Below, piece after piece: positions 1 to 3,947 of a stretch of DNA of 7,950 bases. The DNA lies in contig JAHIUV010000116.1 of assembly GCA_018817035.1 (NCBI GenBank), positions 1-7,950 on the forward strand. Direction: 5' to 3'. The stretch is from Candidatus Omnitrophota bacterium (GTDB lineage Bacteria > Omnitrophota > Gorgyraeia > Gorgyraeales > Gorgyraeaceae). The position numbers and the translations under genes were made by a program. Each line of letters begins with the position of its first letter. Position 1 is the first letter of the stretch. The notes beneath the pieces are model-generated. The model made no database searches. It was not told the DNA's origin and worked only from the letters and a program-made list of their open reading frames with translations.

Positions 1-152
1 GAGTGCGCCAGGGAACGGCAATGGATCATCTCTAAAAAAGAGAATTCACATCCGAATTTACGGTTAAGCGTCCTAAAAGGCTTGGAACTGATGCCCGCCA
101 GCGGAGGTGATATAAACGGGGTCTTTAATTTTATGCCTCCGGGAGCGAACAT
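1..152 (-). CDS. tRNA-dihydrouridine synthase, N-terminal 50 residues (cut by window edge)
   Basis: This partial gene enters from position 152 and runs off the left edge, so only the N-terminus is visible. Dus enzymes are FMN-dependent and reduce specific uridines in tRNA to dihydrouridine using NADPH. The visible protein begins MFAPGGIKLKTPFISPPLAG and continues with ISSKPFR and then FLEMI. This matches the start of the Dus TIM barrel, where families show an APMAG-type loop (here PPLAG, residues 16-20), a conserved PFR (25-27) and an EM pair near the FMN site (E41-M42). The PPLAG form differs from the usual APMAG. The ATG follows the helicase stop codon by a single base and has no strong SD of its own, so translation is probably coupled to the helicase. 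The frame stays open for all 50 codons. I cannot tell the DusA, DusB or DusC subtype from this much. Confidence 0.85.
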   Translation of the reverse strand, partial: MFAPGGIKLKTPFISPPLAGISSKPFRTLNRKFGCEFSFLEMIHCRSLAH

Positions 153-153
153 T

Positions 154-1446
154 TTATTTCTGGAATTTTCGATGCTTATTGTAGTTCCCTTGCTTCTGGT
201 AGTTCCCTTGCTTCTGGTAGTTCCCTTGCTTCTGGTAGTGGCCTTGCTTCTGGTATTTTTTTGGAGCGGACTTACCACGGCCCGACCCGTGAAACTGTTC
301 ACTAGGCATGTCGGGGTGTTTTGATACCGGCAGTTGCGACCTGATAAGTTTTTCTATTGTTACGACATCGCTACCCTGGTCAGGCGAAGCAAAAGATATC
401 GCTCGTCCTATATGCCCTGCCCTTCCGGTGCGGCCTATTCTATGCACATAGTTTTCCGCGTCGTCAGGAAGATCATAGTTAAGGACCAACTCTATCTTTT
501 TGACGTCAATGCCCCTCGCGGCGATATCAGTCGCGACAAGCACCCTGTACCTGCCTGATTTAAAGCCCTCAAGAGATTTACGGCGCTGGCTGAGCGAACG
601 GTTAGAATGTATCTCCGCGGCGCTATAGCCCATATCCCTGATGGTAGACGTGATCTTTTTCGCGTTATGCTTGGTGCGGCAAAATAAAAGTATTGAGCCC
701 TTATACTGTAATAGTATCTTTTTAAGGAGCTGGGATTTTGCCTCTCTCCTGACAATAAACAACTCCTGTGTAATATCTTTCGCGGCAGTGCCTGAAGGCG
801 CTACCTCTATACTGATAGGTGTTTTCATGTGCTTGGTGGCTATTTCCATTATTTCCCTAGGGATAGTCGCGGAAAAAAGCATTGTCTGTCTTTCTTTCGG
901 AAGGACTTTCAATATCTTGTCTATTTGCGGCTGGAATCCCATATCGAGCATGCGGTCAGCCTCGTCAAGCACCAGCATTACGATATTCTCAGGCATGACG
1001 TTCCACCTGCTGATATGATCGATAAGCCTGCCGGGAGTCGCGATGATCACGCGTGGATTTCTATGCAAATCTCTCAGCTGGCCTTCCATCGGAGCTCCCC
1101 CGATCAAACAAGCTGTCTTTATCCCAAATGGCCGCGCCACAGCCTGAAACGCCTCGTTGATCTGAAGCGCCAGCTCTCTCGTAGGAGCAAGCACAAGACC
1201 TGCCCCATGTTTCTGCTGCGCGAGTCGCTGCACCATGGGTATGGCGAACGAATGCGTCTTGCCTGTCCCTGTCTGCGCCACACCGACAACGTCCTTACCT
1301 TCGATCGCCGGAGGTATCGCTTTCGTCTGTATCGGCGTAGGCGTCTTAAACTTTATACTATCGAGTATACCAAGTATCTTCGGCGCTATACCCAGCCCGT
1401 AAAATCCCTGCTCAGGCTGTCCTGAGCTTTGAGTAGAATTATTCAT
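154..1446 (-). CDS. DEAD-box ATP-dependent RNA helicase, RhlE-like
   Basis: A cytoplasmic ATP-dependent helicase that unwinds short RNA duplexes, typically in ribosome assembly, mRNA decay or cold adaptation. With the ATG at 1446 it has 430 residues. All core motifs are visible: a Q-motif region with TPTPIQ near 35-40, motif I AQTGTGKT 57-64, Ia PTRELALQ 88-95, GG 116-117, Ib TPGRL 137-141, DEAD 161-164, SAT 192-194, FCRTKHN 255-261, ATDIAARGID from 305, and HRIGRTGRAG 335-344. The short basic C-terminal extension fits the RhlE group, and I cannot separate it from RhlB or CshA by eye. The tail carries YQKQGN repeats. The frame also offers a GTG at 1455, but that GTG lies inside the SD AGGTGA (1457-1452), which sits 5 nt before the ATG, so the ATG is preferred. 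The stop of the upstream YjbQ gene is 1 nt away and the Dus start follows 1 nt after the helicase stop, which implies one coupled operon. Confidence 0.95.
   Translation of the reverse strand: MNNSTQSSGQPEQGFYGLGIAPKILGILDSIKFKTPTPIQTKAIPPAIEGKDVVGVAQTGTGKTHSFAIPMVQRLAQQKHGAGLVLAPTRELALQINEAFQAVARPFGIKTACLIGGAPMEGQLRDLHRNPRVIIATPGRLIDHISRWNVMPENIVMLVLDEADRMLDMGFQPQIDKILKVLPKERQTMLFSATIPREIMEIATKHMKTPISIEVAPSGTAAKDITQELFIVRREAKSQLLKKILLQYKGSILLFCRTKHNAKKITSTIRDMGYSAAEIHSNRSLSQRRKSLEGFKSGRYRVLVATDIAARGIDVKKIELVLNYDLPDDAENYVHRIGRTGRAGHIGRAISFASPDQGSDVVTIEKLIRSQLPVSKHPDMPSEQFHGSGRGKSAPKKYQKQGHYQKQGNYQKQGNYQKQGNYNKHRKFQK
181..252 (-). repeat. Four tandem 18-bp units coding for the YQKQGN tail of the helicase
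   Basis: Units start at 181, 199, 217 and 235. Read on the plus strand the unit is GTAGTTCCCTTGCTTCTG. The first three are identical and the fourth differs at two bases, which changes one Asn to His. The units encode a repeated Tyr-Gln-Lys-Gln-Gly-Asn/His tail at the helicase C-terminus. Identity at the DNA level suggests recent duplication by slippage, so the copy number probably varies between strains. Confidence 0.95.
1410..1427. repeat. Short perfect palindrome inside the helicase N-terminal linker
   Basis: GCTCAGG (1410-1416), a 4-nt spacer, then CCTGAGC (1421-1427) form a perfect 7-bp-arm palindrome. It falls in codons for the Ser/Gly/Gln/Pro-rich linker (SSGQPEQ) that precedes the Q-motif. 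This part of DEAD-box proteins is variable, so it tolerates such a sequence. Confidence 0.7.
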
Positions 1447-1447
1447 A

Positions 1448-1864
1448 TTATTCACCTATTATTTTTATGAGTACCCTTTTATTTCTCTGGCCGTCAAATT
1501 CGCCGTAGAATACTCTCTCCCATGGCCCGAAGTCAAGTTCACCGCCTGTGATCGCGACTATGGCCTCCCTGCCCATTATGGTCCTCTTTAAATGAGCGTC
1601 ACCGTTGTCCTCACCCGTTAGGTTGTGTTTGTATTTTTTAACGTCATAAGGGGCTAACTCCTCGACCCACTTCAGGAAATCCTGATGCAGTCCGCTTTCA
1701 TTGTCATTGATAAAAATACTGGAAGTGATGTGCATGCTGTTTATGAGGCACATCCCTTCTTTTACTTTGCTTTTTCTTACAGCCGCTTCGACCTGTGACG
1801 TGATATTCACAATGTCGTACCTGGTCTTTGTATTAAGTGTAAGATATTCCGTATAAGCTTTCAT
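1448..1864 (-). CDS. yjbQ: YjbQ / UPF0047 family protein
   Basis: A 138-residue cytoplasmic protein of the widespread UPF0047 family. E. coli YjbQ shows weak thiamine-phosphate-synthase activity when overproduced, but the natural role is unsettled. Family marks seen are MHITSSIFIND (44-54, His45), KHNLTGEDNGDAH (79-91, His80, Glu85, Asn87 and His91), a GGEL turn (107-110) and the signature FGPWERVFYGEFDGQR (112-127). The conserved histidines and acidic residues cluster as in the family's putative metal or active site. The frame extends upstream to 1909, but the family N-terminus is MKAYTEYLTL, and an AAAGGA SD lies 9 nt before the ATG at 1864, so that start is chosen. The exonuclease stop codon (1880-1878) overlaps this SD, with a 13-nt gap between the genes. 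The gene's last codons carry the SD for the helicase. Confidence 0.92.
   Translation of the reverse strand: MKAYTEYLTLNTKTRYDIVNITSQVEAAVRKSKVKEGMCLINSMHITSSIFINDNESGLHQDFLKWVEELAPYDVKKYKHNLTGEDNGDAHLKRTIMGREAIVAITGGELDFGPWERVFYGEFDGQRNKRVLIKIIGE
1452..1457 (-). promoter_or_regulatory. Helicase ribosome binding site embedded in the end of the YjbQ gene
   Basis: AGGTGA on the minus strand, 5 nt before the ATG at 1446. It is made from the last sense codons (Gly-Glu) of the YjbQ gene. This placement decides the helicase start (ATG at 1446 rather than GTG at 1455). It also suggests that ribosomes finishing YjbQ re-initiate on the helicase. Confidence 0.8.
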
Positions 1865-1877
1865 ACTACATATTCCT

Positions 1878-2654
1878 TTACGCCGGGGCCTGCGGCAATT
1901 CCCCCGCAAGCGCCTTTTTTACCATCTCCTTTACTTCTTCACTGAAATCCTTGGTAAGCACCCATTCCAGATACGGCCTGTCAGACTTCAATATGCCCTT
2001 TAAGTGCTTTTTCTTGCTGTATTTGCCAAACATGGGGTATAATTCGCCGTTCCACCAGCAGAATTTACGCTCTTTATCAAAGTAAGCGCTGGAGCGCTCA
2101 TAATCAAAATCTTTCAGTGATTCTATCCCTTTATCTTCCGAGCCGTATTTTTTTACCTGCTCATCAAGGATCTCGACAGTGGCTTCCGCGTCACCCAGCG
2201 CCGAATGCGCGTTATCGAGTGATTTACCGCAATATAACCTATAAGCCGCCGTCAGGTCTCTTTTTTCATGTATATGATAGACCTTTTGCGCGTCATAGAT
2301 ATTGCGATTCTGCCAGCGAAAACTAAGCCCGACACTGAAAAATTCGCGTTCAAGGATAGGTAGGTCAAACCTCAGGACATTAAAACCACCTATGTCAGAA
2401 TCCCCTATGAATGCCAGCACCTCTTCCGCTATACCCTTAAAGGCGGGAGCGTCCTTTACGTCGGCATCTACGATATTTATAATGCGGCTGACGTTAGGTG
2501 GTATAGGTATTCCGGGATTTACGCGCTTTATATAAGTCTCCCTTGAGCCGTCGGGCATGAGCTTTATCATGCCGATCTCGACTATCTTATCTTTCTCGAT
2601 CCATGTGCCTGTTGTCTCCAGGTCAAATATCACTAACGGACGCGATGATCTCAT
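1878..2654 (-). CDS. DnaQ-like 3'-5' exonuclease (DEDDh) with ExoX-like C-terminal module
   Basis: A 258-residue cytoplasmic exonuclease of the DnaQ/DEDDh superfamily, which removes nucleotides from 3' ends by two-metal catalysis. ExoI carries DLETTG (Asp11, Glu13), ExoII carries FNVLRFDLP (Asp97), and ExoIII carries NAHSALGDAEAT (His150, Asp155), so all five catalytic positions are present. After residue 185 a second module contains CWWNGELYPMFGKYSKKKHL and then a WVLTKDF stretch (231-237). It resembles the small FGK(Y/H)-type C-terminal domain seen in ExoX-like and DUF3820-type proteins, thought to bind nucleic acid or partners. The protein lacks the features of a replicative proofreading subunit and is better seen as a repair or RNA/DNA-processing nuclease. 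The ATG at 2654 has an AGG core 5 nt upstream. The membrane-protein gene ends 13 nt before it. Confidence 0.92.
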   Translation of the reverse strand: MRSSRPLVIFDLETTGTWIEKDKIVEIGMIKLMPDGSRETYIKRVNPGIPIPPNVSRIINIVDADVKDAPAFKGIAEEVLAFIGDSDIGGFNVLRFDLPILEREFFSVGLSFRWQNRNIYDAQKVYHIHEKRDLTAAYRLYCGKSLDNAHSALGDAEATVEILDEQVKKYGSEDKGIESLKDFDYERSSAYFDKERKFCWWNGELYPMFGKYSKKKHLKGILKSDRPYLEWVLTKDFSEEVKEMVKKALAGELPQAPA

Positions 2655-2667
2655 TTTTTCCTATTCG

Positions 2668-2910
2668 TTAAAGTACCAACTTATAATATTCTTTTAAGGA
2701 TTCCAGGGAATTAGCGGCAAATATCCATAGAAAATAACTTAATATAATAACCGCGAGGGTTATGATCCATTTCTTATTCACGCTAAGATTGGGATTGATC
2801 CAGACTAGGGGCAATGCAAGCGGGCCCACAAATAAAAAAGCCCATACCAAAGAAGCTGTCCTGAAATACCACTTAACTCGTTGTTTCTTATCCTCATCCA
2901 TTGTTATCAT
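2668..2910 (-). CDS. Small two-helix inner-membrane protein, function unknown
   Basis: An 80-residue protein starting MITMDEDKKQ. It has two hydrophobic helices: TASLVWAFLFVGPLALPLVWI (about residues 18-37) and WIITLAVIILSYFLWIF (about 48-64). A charged N-terminus, a WINPNLS turn between the helices and a short basic C-terminal segment (ESLKEYYKLVL) complete it. The GPLALPLVW...NP pattern looks like a family of small bacterial membrane proteins I have seen without an assigned function, sometimes attached to a zinc ribbon, which is absent here. The frame extends back to 3000, but that part crosses a palindrome and is not protein-like. GTGAT, complementary to the 16S 3' tail beyond the classic SD core, precedes the ATG at 2910. 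A second ATG at 2901 is possible. It is the first gene of the five-gene run. Confidence 0.75.
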   Translation of the reverse strand: MITMDEDKKQRVKWYFRTASLVWAFLFVGPLALPLVWINPNLSVNKKWIITLAVIILSYFLWIFAANSLESLKEYYKLVL

Positions 2911-2947
2911 ACTATCACATAACCCGCGGAAAAACAAACAACTTAAC

Positions 2948-2985
2948 CTTAACTTCACAACAGTGCAATGCACTGTGAAGTTAAG
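2948..2985. repeat. Palindrome with CTTAAC...GTTAAG ends (member 1)
   Basis: CTTAACTTCAC (2948-2958) and GTGAAGTTAAG (2975-2985) pair perfectly. Inside them AGTGC (2962-2966) and GCACT (2970-2974) pair around a 3-nt AAT loop. The only defect is a 3-nt bulge (2959-2961). It lies between the cold-shock terminator and the start of the small membrane gene. No solid U-run follows it on either strand, so it is not a standard terminator. Its ends and CAAT centre recur at 7634-7676. Confidence 0.85.
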
Positions 2986-2998
2986 CGAGCTTTTAGGC

Positions 2999-3035
2999 AA
3001 AAAAATAAGGCCCGCACATAAGTAACGGGCCTTAT
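2999..3035 (-). terminator. Intrinsic terminator of the cold-shock gene
   Basis: ATAAGGCCCG (minus strand, from 3035) pairs perfectly with CGGGCCTTAT (to 3005) around an 11-nt loop, followed by a run of T residues (3005-2999). It lies about 15 nt past the cold-shock stop codon. It should separate the cold-shock transcript from the five-gene run downstream. Confidence 0.92.
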
Positions 3036-3049
3036 CTATGCTTATCAGT

Positions 3050-3250
3050 TTATGCCTTTACGACATTCTGAGCTTGCTTTCCTTTAGGACCATCAGTGAT
3101 ATCGAACTCAACTGCCTGGCCTTCCGCTAACGTCTTGAAGCCATCGCCCTGTATGGCGGTATGATGTACGAATACATCAGGACCGTCTTCAGGAGTAATA
3201 AACCCAAAACCCTTCTGGTCATTGAACCATTTTACTGTTCCTTTTGCCAT
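3050..3250 (-). CDS. csp: Cold-shock protein (CspA family)
   Basis: A 66-residue single-domain OB-fold protein that binds single-stranded RNA and DNA, melts mRNA secondary structure, and is often cold- or growth-phase-induced. It has the whole family pattern: KGTVKWFN (3-10), RNP1 KGFGFITP (13-20), RNP2 VFVHHTAI (26-33), then the acidic DGPKGKQAQNV end. The second position of the usual VHFS motif is a second His rather than Phe, a common variant. The SD AAAGGAGGT (3267-3259) matches the 16S 3' end fully and sits 8 nt from the ATG, implying very strong translation. A terminator follows directly, so the gene is monocistronic. It lies upstream of the helicase operon, and both products act on RNA structure, but they are separated by the terminator. 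Confidence 0.97.
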   Translation of the reverse strand: MAKGTVKWFNDQKGFGFITPEDGPDVFVHHTAIQGDGFKTLAEGQAVEFDITDGPKGKQAQNVVKA

Positions 3251-3258
3251 TATTCACT

Positions 3259-3283
3259 ACCTCCTTTCCCTAAGATTATAGCA
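3259..3283 (-). promoter_or_regulatory. Extended -10 promoter and strong SD of the cold-shock gene
   Basis: The minus strand reads TGCTATAAT (3283-3275), an extended -10 element, with only a weak TTGTTT-like -35 upstream. Transcription would start near 3268, leaving a leader of about 18 nt that begins almost at the SD AAAGGAGGT (3267-3259). A transcript from this promoter would lack the long leader typical of E. coli cspA. Confidence 0.6.
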
Positions 3284-3293
3284 AACAATGGCA

Positions 3294-3334
3294 GAAAACA
3301 AAAAACCGTAAAGCGACTTCTTTTGCCTTTACGG
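3294..3334 (-). terminator. Intrinsic terminator just upstream of the cold-shock promoter
   Basis: On the minus strand CCGTAAAG (3334-3327) pairs with CTTTACGG (3313-3306) around a 13-nt loop, followed by TTTTTTGTTTT (3305-3295). No protein gene ends close before it, since the nearest one stops at 3481 and has its own terminator. It therefore most likely ends a short RNA or acts as an attenuator. Confidence 0.85.
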
Positions 3335-3374
3335 CCTAAGACATCATCCTACTCACTTATTTACTACTAATACT
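3296..3374 (-). ncRNA. Candidate small RNA or attenuated leader of the cold-shock gene
   Basis: A consensus sigma-70 promoter (3410-3381) predicts a start near 3374, and an intrinsic terminator ends near 3296, giving an RNA of about 75-80 nt. The only small reading frames inside are trivial (for example ATG-ATG-TCT-TAG around 3338-3349). The 5' half is A/U- and purine-rich (AGTATTAGTAGTAAATAAG) and looks unstructured. The 3' half is the terminator hairpin. This layout is typical of a stand-alone sRNA. If the terminator is read through, the same RNA would become a long cold-shock leader. I recognise no known RNA family. Confidence 0.5.
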
Positions 3375-3380
3375 GAAGAT

Positions 3381-3410
3381 ATTATACTCCAACCCTCATA
3401 TTCTTGTCAA
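3381..3410 (-). promoter_or_regulatory. Consensus sigma-70 promoter
   Basis: The minus strand carries TTGACA (3410-3405), an 18-nt spacer, and TATAAT (3386-3381). Both hexamers match the consensus exactly. It points towards the short unit ending at the terminator 3334-3294 and, beyond it, the cold-shock gene. Confidence 0.8.
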
Positions 3411-3417
3411 CATAAAT

Positions 3418-3441
3418 CTTACTTCACGCTATTGCAATGCA
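3418..3441. repeat. Degenerate half-copy resembling the 2948-2985 palindrome
   Basis: CTTACTTCAC (3418-3427) and TTGCAATGCA (3432-3441) match the left arm and centre of the 2948-2985 palindrome with one missing base and a few changes in between. The right arm is absent and is replaced by the A-run of a terminator. It is probably a decayed or truncated member, although chance similarity cannot be excluded. Confidence 0.4.
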
Positions 3442-3479
3442 AAAAACCCGTCATCCCCGCGCAAACGGGGATCTTACGG
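3441..3479 (-). terminator. Intrinsic terminator of the exported two-gene unit
   Basis: On the minus strand the stem is CCGT (3479-3476), a small internal loop, ATCCCCG (3472-3466), a 6-nt loop, CGGGGAT (3459-3453), then ACGG (3451-3448), followed by G and six T residues (3446-3441). It starts right after the stop codon of the 141-residue gene. The plus-strand form CGTCATCCCCGCG...CGGGGAT resembles a palindromic repeat common in many bacterial genomes, so a mobile REP-like sequence may have been taken on as terminator. Confidence 0.85.
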
Positions 3480-3480
3480 A

Positions 3481-3906
3481 TTATTTGCTCCTCATTTCCC
3501 TCAAGTATTCATGAAAAAGATCCGAAACTGTTTTATCCGGGGTAAACCTTATTATCCTGTATACTTCCTTCTTATCTACGGATCCTATATTCTTGATCAT
3601 CTGTTCCTTGGTCATTTCGGACGTAATATTATAGGTATCCTTAATATCGGCCGGCAGGTCTTTTACTAATTTGTAAAGTTTAGTGTATTTAGCCCTGAAT
3701 TTTTCATCGCTCATATTTTCCAGCTTACCTATGAGCTTTTTCTTTGCCTTTACAAGATTCGTGGTAAATATAACTCCCCTGACCACGGTTTTAATTGTCT
3801 TGCCGACGACTGTCTGCCCTATAGTGGCTTCAGCGGGAACAGGCTGCCATAAAAAAGAGCTAAGAGTCAAAGTCACAGATAAATATTTAAAATATCGCAC
3901 GCTCAT
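3481..3906 (-). CDS. Small exported protein, function unknown
   Basis: A 141-residue protein of no family I recognise. It begins with a Sec signal peptide: basic MSVRYFK, hydrophobic core YLSVTLTLSSFLW and a PAEA|TIG signal-peptidase-I-type site after residue 27. The mature part, about 114 residues, is basic and helical. A Gly/Val-rich stretch (IGQTVVGKTIKTVVRGVIF, about 29-47) could touch membranes, then come Lys-rich KAKKKLIGKL and repeated amphipathic helices to the end (FHEYLREMRSK). No cysteines or catalytic motif stand out. The start has no classic SD. Instead GTGAT lies a few bases before the ATG, in an 11-nt sequence identical to that before the small membrane gene. It follows the large exported protein by 41 nt with no terminator between, so the two are probably co-transcribed and may work together in the envelope. 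Confidence 0.8.
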   Translation of the reverse strand: MSVRYFKYLSVTLTLSSFLWQPVPAEATIGQTVVGKTIKTVVRGVIFTTNLVKAKKKLIGKLENMSDEKFRAKYTKLYKLVKDLPADIKDTYNITSEMTKEQMIKNIGSVDKKEVYRIIRFTPDKTVSDLFHEYLREMRSK

Positions 3907-3947
3907 ATACTATCACAGCGACAGTCCGAAGACAAATCATTACTACG

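Noticed and set aside
1..324. Plus-strand open frame from the window start through the helicase repeats (ends in PLLLVV repeats)
   Set aside because: It is antisense to the Dus start and the helicase tail. The hydrophobic repeats are just the reverse reading of the 18-bp YQKQGN units.
829..1425. Long plus-strand frame of 198 codons inside the helicase gene
   Set aside because: The opposite strand encodes a complete set of DEAD-box motifs. The plus frame has no domain-like features, is Arg/His-rich, and has no SD.
1865..1909. Fifteen extra N-terminal residues of the YjbQ protein
   Set aside because: They overlap the end of the exonuclease gene in another frame and lie before the normal family N-terminus, which has its own SD.
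2911..3000. Thirty extra N-terminal codons of the small membrane protein
   Set aside because: They are encoded by the palindrome 2948-2985 and the terminator edge, read like non-coding sequence, and would place the start next to the cold-shock terminator.
3391..3403. AACCCTCATATTC resembling part of the 7639-7650 palindrome arm
   Set aside because: It is a short A/T-rich match with one inserted base, located in the spacer of a promoter, and has no inverted partner, so chance is the simplest explanation.
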